From a virus, in IMG/VR virus record IMGVR_UViG_3300034358_000013, positions 1 through 41,641 of that record: 41,641 nucleotides of DNA. One strand, written 5' to 3'. The stretch's first letter is position 1. Every line of letters starts with the position of its first letter. Below the pieces are notes generated by a model. It ran no database searches and had not been told where the DNA came from. It saw only the letters and a list, made by a program, of their open reading frames with translations. Position numbers and translations under genes: made by a program. Positions 19,770 through 27,848 of this stretch are shown piece by piece.

Positions 19770-21198
19770 AGTTGGAAAAAAGAACGCGACCAAGGAGAAG
19801 GGGTCGTCGTTCAAATACACGAAGCGCACAGCGGAGGACGTGAAGAAGCGCGCGACGCAGACCGGAGGCCGTTTCGACTCCCCCTTCAAACAGGGGTTCG
19901 ACACGTTCCGGCCGAAGAACGGCGAGAACCTGGTGCGCATTTTGCCCGCGACGTGGGAAGACCATGATCACTACGGGCTTGACGTTTGGATGCATCGCTT
20001 CGTCGGCGGCGACAATTCGAACTACCTGTGCGCGCACAAGATGGAGGGCAAGCGGTGCCCGATTTGCGAGGAGCAGAAACTCGCGAAGGACGCCGGCGAG
20101 GACGACGAAGCGAAAGCTCTGTCGCCCACGAAGCGCACTCTCGTTTGGGTGATCGATCGCGACGACAAGTCCGACCCACCGGTCCCGCAGATCTGGGACA
20201 TGTCATGGACGCAGGACCGCGACATCGCGGGCATGTGCCACACCGAGCGCACGGGCAAGATCCTGCTGATCGACCATCCCGATGACGGCTACGATATCAC
20301 GATCAAGAAGTCCGGTCAGGGCCTCAAGACCAAGTACCAGTTCATCATTGATCGCGAGTCGTCTCCGATTGACGATGACGTAAATGTGCAGGAAGAGATC
20401 CTGCAATACATCACCGAAAACCCGTTGCCGACCGTGCTGCGGTTCGACACGCCGGAGCATATCGAGAAGCAGCTCTCCGGCACTGCCGAGTCCAAGGACA
20501 AGGACATCGACGACGACGAGAAGCCGCGTCGTGGTCGTGGCCGCGATGATGACGACGACAAGCCGGCGCGCGGTCGGCGGTCTGCGAAGGACGACGACGA
20601 CGAAGACGAGAAGCCCCGTCGTCGTCGTGGTGCTGATGATGACGACGACACCGAGGAGAAACCCCGGCGTCGTGTTCGTGCCGACGACGCCGACGACGAG
20701 GACGAGAAGCCCAGGCGTCGTGCGGCCAAGGACGATGATGACGACGAGAAGCCGCGTCGTCGCGTCGCAAAAGACGACGATGGAGACGAGGAAGAAAAGC
20801 CCCGTCGCCGATCACGCTCCGATGACGACGAACCCGACGAGAAGCCCGCACGTCGCCGCGCGCGTGATGACGACGACGAAGAGAAGCCCCGGCGCAGGGC
20901 TGCGAAGGACGACGAACCCGAGGACGAACCCGATCGGGGCGCGCGTCGTCGGTCTCGCGATGATGACGAACCTGAGGACAAGCCGGCTCGCCGTCGATCG
21001 CGTGATGATGACGACGAACCCGAGGAGAAGCCCAAGCGTGCGCGTGAGCGCGTGTCGTCGGCCGATGATGAAGACGAGAAGCCCCGATCGCGTCGCGCAG
21101 CGAAGGACGAAGACGACGAACCCGAGGAGAAGCCGCGTCGTCGGGCCGCAGCCAAGGACGACGATGACGACGAACGCCCCGCGCGGCGCCGTCGGTAA
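19759..21198 (+). CDS. gp32-like single-stranded DNA-binding protein with long charged tail
   Basis: 479 residues. Residues 38-66 (GGRFDSPFKQGFDTFRPKNG then ENLVRILPATW) are the conserved phage SSB start (RF..K.GEN.VRILP). A zinc site His79, Cys91, Cys100, Cys103 has spacing 11-8-2, close to T4 gp32 (12-9-2). The OB-fold region runs to about residue 255. Residues about 257-479 are a low-complexity tail of Asp/Glu blocks alternating with EEKPRRR-type Arg/Lys units. T4 gp32 has a short acidic tail that recruits partners; this one is far longer and mixed in charge. ATG 19759 (GGAG upstream) is chosen over TTG/ATG-like earlier codons. Confidence 0.88.
   Translation: MVSRVGKKNATKEKGSSFKYTKRTAEDVKKRATQTGGRFDSPFKQGFDTFRPKNGENLVRILPATWEDHDHYGLDVWMHRFVGGDNSNYLCAHKMEGKRCPICEEQKLAKDAGEDDEAKALSPTKRTLVWVIDRDDKSDPPVPQIWDMSWTQDRDIAGMCHTERTGKILLIDHPDDGYDITIKKSGQGLKTKYQFIIDRESSPIDDDVNVQEEILQYITENPLPTVLRFDTPEHIEKQLSGTAESKDKDIDDDEKPRRGRGRDDDDDKPARGRRSAKDDDDEDEKPRRRRGADDDDDTEEKPRRRVRADDADDEDEKPRRRAAKDDDDDEKPRRRVAKDDDGDEEEKPRRRSRSDDDEPDEKPARRRARDDDDEEKPRRRAAKDDEPEDEPDRGARRRSRDDDEPEDKPARRRSRDDDDEPEEKPKRARERVSSADDEDEKPRSRRAAKDEDDEPEEKPRRRAAAKDDDDDERPARRRR
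20500..21198 (+). repeat. Long in-frame D/E-R/K repeat tract in SSB gene
   Basis: About 700 bases of degenerate GAC/GAT/GAG/GAA runs alternating with CGT/CGC/AAG codons, encoding units such as DDDDEKPRRRVAKDD. Related in unit and codon choice to the tract at 10442-10850 (shared GAACCCGAGGAGAAGCC). Antisense frames stay open across it and generate spurious Ser-rich ORFs. Confidence 0.8.
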
Positions 21199-21216
21199 TC
21201 GCATCGCCTGACAAAA

Positions 21217-21241
21217 GGGGGGTCGCATGATGCGGCCCCCC
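21217..21241 (+). terminator. GC-rich hairpin after SSB gene (terminator-like, family 1)
   Basis: Eleven base pairs (GGGGGGTCGCA with TGCGGCCCCCC, one G-U) and a TGA loop. It lies between the SSB stop at 21198 and the recombinase start at 21267. It is preceded by an A-tract (CAAAA) and lacks a 3' T-tract. Shares TGCGGCCCC with the hairpins at 3318 and 37412. Confidence 0.5.
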
Positions 21242-21266
21242 AGTCGGTTCAAAGGGAAATCACGAC

Positions 21267-22274
21267 ATGATCGCACGAGTCAAGATCGACAAATCGGGTG
21301 GCAATTATTTTGCGAACCCCAAAACGAATTTGAAGTTCATTCCGTCGGGCTGCAAAGTCCTCGACCTCACACTGGGCGGCGGCTGGTGCGAGGACCGTAT
21401 AGCAAACATCGTCGGCGACAAATCGACGGGCAAGACCCTGCTCTGTATTGAGGCGTCGGCCAACTTTGCGTTCCTCAATCCCAAGGGCAAGATCCGATAT
21501 CGCGAGGCCGAGGCCGCATTCGACCAGCCCTATGCAAAGGCACTGGGCATGCCTGTCGATCGCATCGACTTCGGCGAACCCCTCGAAACCGTGGAAGACC
21601 TGTTCGAAGACCTGACCAAGATTGTTGAGGGGGCAAAGAGCAAGGAGCTTGTAATCGTCGACTCCCTTGACGCCCTGTCCGATCGGTCTGAAATGGAACG
21701 CGACATGGACCAGGGGTCCTACGGTGCGGAGAAGGCCAAGAAGCTCAGTCAGCTATTTCGCAGACTGGTCCGACAAATGGCCGACAAGAACGTGACGCTC
21801 ATTATCGTGTCGCAAGTGCGCGACAAGATCGGTGTGTCATTCGGTCGTAGCACGACGCGATCGGGTGGCAAGGCCCTCGACTTCTACGCATCGCAGGTCG
21901 TGTATCTCGCGCACGTCGGCCGCATCACGAAAACGATCTCGTCGCTCAAGCGCGTGACAGGGGTCAAGGTCCTCGCGAAGATCGACAAGAACAAGGTCGG
22001 CTTGCCGTTCCGCGAGGCCTCGTTCTCCATTCGGTTCGGCTACGGGATCGACGACGCGCAAGCATGCCTCGACTGGCTTGCGGAAGTCGGAGCGCTCAAG
22101 GAAGTCGGCATCAGCGAGAAAGACTCCAAGTTCTATTTGCAGGAGATCATGGAAATGACTCCGCAAGAGGGGGCCGAGGAGATCGAGCGCTTCCGCGAAG
22201 TCGTGCAACGCAAGTGGTACGAGGTTGAGGGCAAACTACTCACGCCGCGCAGCAAGTACGGGGCTGGGGCCTGA
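21267..22274 (+). CDS. RecA/UvsX-like recombinase
   Basis: 335 residues. Walker A is GDKSTGKT (50-57). Walker B is in ELVIVDSLDALSD. Loop L1/L2 region motifs are LIIVSQVRDKIGVSFG and TRSGGKALDFYAS, which match RecA ('SG..LKF.aS') and UvsX. It catalyses strand exchange in recombination-dependent replication and repair together with the SSB upstream and the putative mediator at 19051. Length is close to RecA (about 350). AAAGGGA precedes ATG 21267. Phage forms of this family are usually called UvsX-like. Confidence 0.9.
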   Translation: MIARVKIDKSGGNYFANPKTNLKFIPSGCKVLDLTLGGGWCEDRIANIVGDKSTGKTLLCIEASANFAFLNPKGKIRYREAEAAFDQPYAKALGMPVDRIDFGEPLETVEDLFEDLTKIVEGAKSKELVIVDSLDALSDRSEMERDMDQGSYGAEKAKKLSQLFRRLVRQMADKNVTLIIVSQVRDKIGVSFGRSTTRSGGKALDFYASQVVYLAHVGRITKTISSLKRVTGVKVLAKIDKNKVGLPFREASFSIRFGYGIDDAQACLDWLAEVGALKEVGISEKDSKFYLQEIMEMTPQEGAEEIERFREVVQRKWYEVEGKLLTPRSKYGAGA

Positions 22275-22278
22275 ACTG

Positions 22279-22755
22279 ATGCTGATGCGACCCGATGATA
22301 TGTGGGATCCAAATACGTGGGTGCTCGACGATCACGAGCACCGCATCTACGCGACCGACGACTTGGAGGTCTACGCGATCGTTGACGCGATCGACTACCC
22401 CTATCTGTCGCAGTTCAAATGGTCGGTGCATGATCGCAAGAAAAAGAAGCACCCGTACCTGCATCGCAAGACCCACGAACTGATCGCGCCCGAGGGCCCC
22501 GCTTACGTGTCGGAGTTCACGGGGCGATTGGTTCGCAATCGTCATCGGATACAGCGCACTGTATTCCTGCACACCGAAATAATGCTGCGCAAGGGCGAGC
22601 CCAAGCCGACGCCCAAACACAAGGAGCCCGATCACCTCGACCGCAACGTGTTGAACTGCCGTCGCGCAAACCTCAAATGGGCAACGCGATCGGACCAGGT
22701 CAAGAACAGTGAGAGTAAAAACAATGTCCCTCGCAAACCTCGAAGCAATGTTTGA
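22279..22755 (+). CDS. HNH-type homing endonuclease-like protein
   Basis: 158 residues from ATG 22279, four bases after the recombinase stop. The N-terminal region DLEVYAIVDAIDYPYLSQFKW is the typical 'd.ed...ls...W' segment preceding phage HNH endonucleases. The nuclease part is HTEIMLRKGEP ... PDHLDRNVLNCRRANLKWAT followed by DQVKNS, the HNH_3-like pattern (DH.D.N.LN.R..NLRwaT...N). It is probably a free-standing mobile nuclease inserted between recombinase and glycosylase-like genes. The end overlaps the next gene by 32 bases. Confidence 0.82.
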   Translation: MLMRPDDMWDPNTWVLDDHEHRIYATDDLEVYAIVDAIDYPYLSQFKWSVHDRKKKKHPYLHRKTHELIAPEGPAYVSEFTGRLVRNRHRIQRTVFLHTEIMLRKGEPKPTPKHKEPDHLDRNVLNCRRANLKWATRSDQVKNSESKNNVPRKPRSNV

Positions 22756-23464
22756 TCGCGCAACGCCCATCGACCTGGACGAGGGAGTGCTCGCCTACGA
22801 GCGGTACCATATCGTGATGCGTCGCATTGCCGAGTACTACACGTTCCCCCTCGAGCGCGTCGTCGCGTGCTTCGTGTCGCTGTCACCGAACTCCGATTAT
22901 GCGGGCAATTTGCGATCGACGGTTTCAGTGCTCGACGGTATCCGCAAGGGCATCGCTCCTGAACTCGTGACGGTCTCGACATATGGGCACTGCAAGCGAC
23001 GCGCGCACGCCTACGCGATCGGGGCGGCCTCGTTCCTCAATGAGACGAAGGGGCCGAAGATTCGAAACTTCTACATGAACATCCTGCAGCCCAAGTCGTG
23101 GAAGTACGTCACGGTCGACGGTCATATGTCAGCGATCTGGCAGGGCAAGAAACTGACGATGCGTGAGGCCCTGATCCCCGCGCGCACCTACAAACTGATC
23201 CACGCGGACATTGCAGCGCTCGCGTTCAAGTACTACATGCTGCCGAACCAGATGCAGGCCGTGCTCTGGTTCACGCGCAAGCGCGTCGAGAACGTCGTGT
23301 ATGACCCGCAGCTGAAATTGTTCGCGAGTCGCGATGATGTCTGGGAGACGCTGCGCGACGTTTCAACAATCAGACCGTATCCAATGAAGGGGACGACGAC
23401 ATGCGAGCCGGCGGCGGTAAAGCAAAAGGCGCAAGCTTCGAGCGAGTTATTTGCAAGGCCCTGA
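22724..23464 (+). CDS. OGG1/AGOG-like helix-hairpin-helix (HhH-GPD) protein
   Basis: 246 residues from ATG 22724 (GAGAG upstream; GTG 22709 is an alternative). I believe this belongs to a phage/actinobacterial family of unknown function (DUF7178-like). Three motifs align with bifunctional 8-oxoguanine glycosylases: LSPNSDYAGNL (53-63) with OGG1 SSNNNIARI; GPK with Lys112 like OGG1 GTK Lys249; and VTVDGHMSAIW with Asp132 like OGG1 PVDVHM Asp268. Lys-Asp spacing is 20 here and 19 in OGG1. The C-terminus PNQMQAVLWFTRKRV...VYDPQL is family-specific. Predicted to act on a base in DNA; substrate unknown. It overlaps the next gene by 64 bases. Confidence 0.6.
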   Translation: MSLANLEAMFDRATPIDLDEGVLAYERYHIVMRRIAEYYTFPLERVVACFVSLSPNSDYAGNLRSTVSVLDGIRKGIAPELVTVSTYGHCKRRAHAYAIGAASFLNETKGPKIRNFYMNILQPKSWKYVTVDGHMSAIWQGKKLTMREALIPARTYKLIHADIAALAFKYYMLPNQMQAVLWFTRKRVENVVYDPQLKLFASRDDVWETLRDVSTIRPYPMKGTTTCEPAAVKQKAQASSELFARP

Positions 23465-24087
23465 GTCTGTGGGTCTCGCATGGAGAACGCGAGGACCTGT
23501 TCTGGCGCTCTGCGATGTCAGGGGGCCGCGCGACGATCGGGCAACGCAAGGGCAAGGAGATGGCACACCAGGCCGGCGACATTACAGCGACGCATCCCGA
23601 CGGGCACGTGCTCACGGACAAGTGGTTCATTGAATGCAAGCGCGTTCGCGATATGGGTTACGAAGCCGGCATATTCAAAAACCAAGGACTCCTCGCGAAG
23701 TACTGGGCAGAAGCGACGGCGCAGGCACTCCTACACAAGCGCACACCGATGTTGATTGCGCGTCAGAACCTGGGCGAGACGATCGTTGTCGTGCCGTGCG
23801 CGTATCAGCTCGCGGCCGGTGCCGGGCACTACGTTCATTTGAACCCGCAGGGGTACCTGCTGCGGTCGATGCTGCTCAAGGCCGACTTCTATACGTTCGA
23901 CTCGATGATTGCGAAGCCCTTTGTCGCCGACGCATTTCAACTGCCGTTTGGGTCGTTCGGTCCTAAGCGCGAGCGCGTGCGCATTGACGATCATTTTGAG
24001 CGCGACCGCGGGGTCGTGCATCGCCCCCCGCACCCGAGTGAAAAAGAGTCGTTTGCTCCTCGCAAGCGTGTGAGGATCAAGCTATGA
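23401..24087 (+). CDS. PD-(D/E)XK nuclease (Holliday-junction resolvase-like)
   Basis: 228 residues from ATG 23401, which overlaps the end of the HhH gene. GGGKAKGASFERVICKALSLW has the conserved N-terminal Glu of Hjc/RecB-type nucleases. It is followed by the active-site residues AGDITATHP (Asp) and WFIECKR (E-x-K). The C-terminal 40 residues are basic and unstructured and end RKRVRIKL. It would cut branched DNA during recombination or process ends. Phage relatives are usually annotated as PDDEXK nuclease or resolvase. The fold is clear from motifs; the substrate is inference. Confidence 0.78.
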   Translation: MRAGGGKAKGASFERVICKALSLWVSHGEREDLFWRSAMSGGRATIGQRKGKEMAHQAGDITATHPDGHVLTDKWFIECKRVRDMGYEAGIFKNQGLLAKYWAEATAQALLHKRTPMLIARQNLGETIVVVPCAYQLAAGAGHYVHLNPQGYLLRSMLLKADFYTFDSMIAKPFVADAFQLPFGSFGPKRERVRIDDHFERDRGVVHRPPHPSEKESFAPRKRVRIKL

Positions 24088-24293
24088 CGATTGGCAAAGC
24101 CCTGTTCCCCGATCGCATGCCCGCGTCGTTTATCGTCGAGTGCGAGAACTGTTGGCCGGTTGGTTGTTTGAAGCCCGAGTCGTGCGAACGCAACGAGCAG
24201 TGTATGTATGAGCCCTGCCCGTTCGAAGGCCGCAAGCTCACGAAGATTCTAGACCTGTTAGCTGAGAAGCGCAAAAGGAGAGTACGCAAATGA
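24084..24293 (+). CDS. Small Cys-rich protein, 69 aa
   Basis: ATG 24084 overlaps the nuclease stop (ATGA). Six Cys occur between residues 20 and 45 (VECENCWPVGCLKPESCE then NEQCMYEPCPF), a density that suggests a zinc knuckle or other metal site. The C-terminal helix is strongly basic (KILDLLAEKRKRRVRK). Possibly an RNA- or DNA-binding accessory of the repair genes on either side. No family recognised. Confidence 0.68.
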   Translation: MTIGKALFPDRMPASFIVECENCWPVGCLKPESCERNEQCMYEPCPFEGRKLTKILDLLAEKRKRRVRK

Positions 24294-24976
24294 GCACCAA
24301 AGGGATCCCGCAGTTCTTCGGTATATCGGGAGTGCCGGCCGCACGTCGCACGATCAAGGAGTGTATCATCGTCGATATCGACGGCACGCTCGCGAACAAC
24401 AAGCACCGTCAGTTCTATCTCGAGGGCGACAAAAAGAACTGGAACGGGTTCTTCAAGGCCGCAGCCCATGACCGGCTGTTCCGTGAGATCCGACTGATCG
24501 TCAATTTGTTCTTCACGTCAACGTCGCACGCGATCTTCCTTTGCACGGGTCGGCCCTCGCAATATCACGAACTGACGATGCAGTGGCTACGCGAGCAGGA
24601 CGTGCAATACACGTCGCTTGTGATGCGAGCGCAGGGGGATGGTCGGCCCGATCCCGTGATCAAGAAGGAGATGCTCGAGGAGATCAAGATGCAGGGGTAC
24701 AAGCCCGTGCTCGCGATCGACGATCGTCCCGAGGTCGTGCTCATGTGGCGCGAGAACGGAGTGCCGTGTTTGCAGGCAGACCCATCGGACTGGGAGAAGC
24801 AGCCACAGCGCCAATGGTTGCGCTCCGTGACCGACGACATCCACCAGCTACGGCGCATGTATGACGACTCTAAAGCCGACCGCGTGCTCGACGACCTCAC
24901 GATCGCGGTTAACAACATGCACCGCATCATCATGAACCAGGCTGACGAACTCGAGCGCCTGCGGGATCGCGTCTGA
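24290..24976 (+). CDS. HAD-family 3'-phosphatase (T4 Pnkp phosphatase domain-like)
   Basis: 228 residues. VDIDGTLANN (Asp29, Asp31) is the catalytic DxD. CTGRPSQY is HAD motif II, and RAQGDGRPDPVIKKE followed by AIDDRPEVVLMWRENGVPC (split) reproduces the T4 polynucleotide kinase 3'-phosphatase (REQGDTRKDDVVKEE and AIDDR..VVEMWR). The kinase domain is absent. T4 Pnkp's phosphatase domain removes 3'-phosphates and 2',3'-cyclic phosphates. These are the ends made by nucleases and by hammerhead cleavage, so it may heal either. ATG 24290 overlaps the upstream stop, and its last base is shared with the next start at 24976. The C-terminal helix (ADELERLRDRV) is an addition. Confidence 0.85.
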   Translation: MSTKGIPQFFGISGVPAARRTIKECIIVDIDGTLANNKHRQFYLEGDKKNWNGFFKAAAHDRLFREIRLIVNLFFTSTSHAIFLCTGRPSQYHELTMQWLREQDVQYTSLVMRAQGDGRPDPVIKKEMLEEIKMQGYKPVLAIDDRPEVVLMWRENGVPCLQADPSDWEKQPQRQWLRSVTDDIHQLRRMYDDSKADRVLDDLTIAVNNMHRIIMNQADELERLRDRV

Positions 24977-26007
24977 TGCCCAAGATCCTGATCACCGCGG
25001 ACCTGCACTTGTCGGAGAACCCGCGCGACGAGTACCGGCATCAGTTCATGCATGGGCTTGTCGGTATCGTCAAACGACGCAAGCCCGACGCCCTGCTGAT
25101 ATTAGGCGACCTCACGCAAGAGAAGGACCGGCACTCCTCAGTGTTGGTCAACAGCGTCGTCAACCACCTTGACCTGTTGGCTGACGAGTGCCCAGTCGGC
25201 GTGCTGATGGGCAATCACGACTACGCGAATGAGTCGTTCCCGTTCTTCGCGTTCCTCGGCCGCATCCCCAATGTGACCTGGATCGATCGCGTGATGGACG
25301 GCGCACGATTGCCTAACGGGCTTGCGCGCGTGTTGGGCAACGCATTGTTCCTGCCACACACTCGATCCTATCAAGAGGACTGGGCAGAGGCGATCCCTGC
25401 ATTCGGGTCGTTCAAATGGATCTTCGCACACAACACGTTCAACGGTGCGAACGTTGGGTTCGGCCGCGAACTCGAGGGCATCCCCCTCGACATCTTCCCT
25501 CGCAAGGCGCGCGTCGTGTCGGGCGACATTCACGTCCCGCAAACATTCGGACCCATCACCTACGTCGGTGCCCCCTACACCGTCAACTACGGCGACGACT
25601 ACAAGCCCCGTCTCCTCGCGATCGAAGGGGGCGACGCGCACTCCGTGTCCGTCGCGTCGTGGCCGCAAAAGCGACTGATCACGATCAATGACGTTGCAGA
25701 CCTTGACGCGCTCTCGGAAACTCTCAACGCGGGGGATCTGTGCAAGGTGCGCGCGTCGATCGACGACATGGGCACGTGGCACTCAACGCGCAAGGCGATC
25801 GAGAAGTGGGGCGCGGACATCGGCGTGATCGTGCAGCGCATGGAACCCGTGATCGTCGCGAAGTCCATCAAGCGTCGCGTGAGGATCAAGGAGTCTGATC
25901 AGCACTCCGATCGCGACGTGTTGGAGCAGTTCGGTCGTCGCCACGATGTTGACGACAAGACCATGAAGCTTGGAGTTGAACTCCTCGAACTATCGGGTGA
26001 CAAATGA
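24976..26007 (+). CDS. SbcD/gp47-like exonuclease subunit (Mre11 family)
   Basis: 343 residues, calcineurin-like phosphoesterase. Metal motifs in order: TADLHLSE (D8, H10), LILGDLTQEK, LMGNHDYANE, a later FAHNTF, and VVSGDIHVPQ with its Asp/His. This is the nuclease subunit of the Mre11-Rad50-type complex, with the ATPase encoded immediately downstream (overlap ATGA at 26004). Its C-terminal domain includes SIKRRVRIKESDQ, then a short helical tail for binding the ATPase coil. It processes DNA ends for recombination and, in T4 (gp47/gp46), host DNA breakdown. Confidence 0.92.
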   Translation: MPKILITADLHLSENPRDEYRHQFMHGLVGIVKRRKPDALLILGDLTQEKDRHSSVLVNSVVNHLDLLADECPVGVLMGNHDYANESFPFFAFLGRIPNVTWIDRVMDGARLPNGLARVLGNALFLPHTRSYQEDWAEAIPAFGSFKWIFAHNTFNGANVGFGRELEGIPLDIFPRKARVVSGDIHVPQTFGPITYVGAPYTVNYGDDYKPRLLAIEGGDAHSVSVASWPQKRLITINDVADLDALSETLNAGDLCKVRASIDDMGTWHSTRKAIEKWGADIGVIVQRMEPVIVAKSIKRRVRIKESDQHSDRDVLEQFGRRHDVDDKTMKLGVELLELSGDK

Positions 26008-27848
26008 AGAGCGTAGAGTTCACACGCATCACGATTATCGACTTCAAGGAATTTCGAGGGGGGCCACACCGGCTCAATTTTTCGAAGTTGGGCACGGGCG
26101 CGCACTTCATGCGGGGCCGCAACCTCGTTGACAAACGACTGGGTTCGAACGGCGCGGGCAAGTCGTCGATATGGGATGCGCTGACCTGGTGCCTGTTCGG
26201 TGAGACGATTGAGGGCCTGAGGGGCGTTGACGTGCGCACCTGGGAGACGAAGAAACATCCGATGGTTCGCGTTGACGTGTTCATTGACGACACGGACCAC
26301 GTCATTGCGCGATCGACGACGAGCAACGGTCTGTGGCTTGACGGCAAGGTTGTCAATCAGGAAACGATCGACACACTGCTCGGCCTCACGATCGCGAACT
26401 TCCCGCACACAATCGTCCTGGGTCAGGGGCGGCCCCTGTTCTTCGACATGCGCGCGGGAGACAAACTCGCGCTGCTGTCGGAGACGTTGCAGCTCGACCG
26501 ATGGGAAGAGCGGTCTAAGCTTGCGGGCAAGATCGTCACGGAGCGCGAGTCTGCACAGACGAGAGCGATGCTTGAGCTGTCGGGCCTCGAGCGCAATCTC
26601 AAGACCGCGATGGCAGACCTTGACGACGCAAAGGCGCGGTCTGCGCAGTGGGAGGACGAACGCGCGCAAGCGCAGGACAGGCGCGAGCAGAACATCCGCA
26701 TCATTGAGAAGGCACTCGAACGTGCGCAGCTCGACCTGGGCGACTACGACCTCAAATACGATGGTGCCGAGACTGAACTTCGTCACGCGCAAAAGCAGCT
26801 CGACAAAGCGAACGAGCAGTACTCGGTCGCATGCGCGCGCTACGCGGAGTTCGGGGCGCACCACGATGCCCTCGACCGCGAACGTGCCAAGCTCGAACTC
26901 GATCTGCGCGACATGCTCGACGGCGACAAGTGCCCGACATGCGGCCAGGCACTCAAGGGCGATCACAAGGAGCACGCGCGCAAGCAGCGCGCAGCGATCA
27001 AGGCACAGACAGACCGCGTCGCAAAGGCGCGCGTGACATGGGAGTCTGCGGGCAAGGAGAAGTCCGCGAAGATGGGTGTTGTCGAGGAGTTTGAAAAGCA
27101 GGTGCGCACGTTCCGCGAGCAATCAAACCTCGCGATCGACGGCCGCACGCAAGCGCAGTCTCGAGTGCAGGAGTTCAAGGCGGGACTCGCACAGGCGAAG
27201 CAAATGACGCAAGACTCGTCCGACAAAGTGAACCCCTACTCCGTGTTCGTCGATAAGGCGCGCAAGTCCGTCAAGAACCTCAAGGCCGCGATCGACGACA
27301 AGGACCAGTCTATCGCGATCATGGAAAAGCAAAAGGCGCGGGCCGCGTATTGGGTCAAGGGGTTCAAACAAGTTAGACTGTACCTGCTGCAGGAAGTGCT
27401 CGACGAACTCACAGCCGTGACCCAAACCTTGCTCCCTCAGTTGGGACTCGACGAATGGGAAATCAGATACGCGATGGAGAAGGAGACGAAGAAGGGCACG
27501 ACTACGACTGGGTTGAATGTATCAATCATGAAGTCGGGCATGTCAGCATCAGCCAAATGGTTGTCGTGGTCCAAGGGCGAGGGGCAACGGTTGAGGTTGT
27601 TAGGTGCAATCGCTCTATCGGAAGTCCTGTTGCGTCGCGCGGGTGTGCAATGCGACATGATGGTGCTCGACGAACCGACATCGCATCTGTCGCCCGAGGG
27701 CGTTGCAGAGACCGTCGACTTCGTGATTGAACGGGGACGCGAGAACCAGCTATTTTATGTCGATCACCAGGTAATCGAGTCGTCACGTTTTGCAAGCGTC
27801 ATCACGGTGACGCGCGATCAAGGGGGGTCCCAAATTGACGTTCGCTAG
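26004..27848 (+). CDS. SbcC/gp46-like ATPase subunit (Rad50 family)
   Basis: 614 residues. Walker A is GSNGAGKSS (47-55). Coiled-coil arms run from about 165 to 480. The zinc hook CPTCGQ lies near residues 310-315. The ABC signature is in LSWSKGEGQRLRLLGAIALSE and Walker B is MMVLDEPTSHLSPEG near 553-566. Shorter arms than bacterial SbcC (about 1,000 residues) but like T4 gp46 (about 560). It forms the end-processing complex with the upstream gene. The TAG stop begins copy B of the duplicated element, and the downstream NusG-like frame is the same frame with no other stop in between. Confidence 0.92.
   Translation: MKSVEFTRITIIDFKEFRGGPHRLNFSKLGTGAHFMRGRNLVDKRLGSNGAGKSSIWDALTWCLFGETIEGLRGVDVRTWETKKHPMVRVDVFIDDTDHVIARSTTSNGLWLDGKVVNQETIDTLLGLTIANFPHTIVLGQGRPLFFDMRAGDKLALLSETLQLDRWEERSKLAGKIVTERESAQTRAMLELSGLERNLKTAMADLDDAKARSAQWEDERAQAQDRREQNIRIIEKALERAQLDLGDYDLKYDGAETELRHAQKQLDKANEQYSVACARYAEFGAHHDALDRERAKLELDLRDMLDGDKCPTCGQALKGDHKEHARKQRAAIKAQTDRVAKARVTWESAGKEKSAKMGVVEEFEKQVRTFREQSNLAIDGRTQAQSRVQEFKAGLAQAKQMTQDSSDKVNPYSVFVDKARKSVKNLKAAIDDKDQSIAIMEKQKARAAYWVKGFKQVRLYLLQEVLDELTAVTQTLLPQLGLDEWEIRYAMEKETKKGTTTTGLNVSIMKSGMSASAKWLSWSKGEGQRLRLLGAIALSEVLLRRAGVQCDMMVLDEPTSHLSPEGVAETVDFVIERGRENQLFYVDHQVIESSRFASVITVTRDQGGSQIDVR

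Noticed and set aside
20316-21276. Long antisense and alternate-frame ORFs over the charged-repeat genes (Ser-rich, Arg-rich)
   Set aside because: They mirror the GAC/GAG/CGT repeat codons, have no ribosome-binding sites and no recognisable domains. The + strand frames carry the SSB and the repeat protein.
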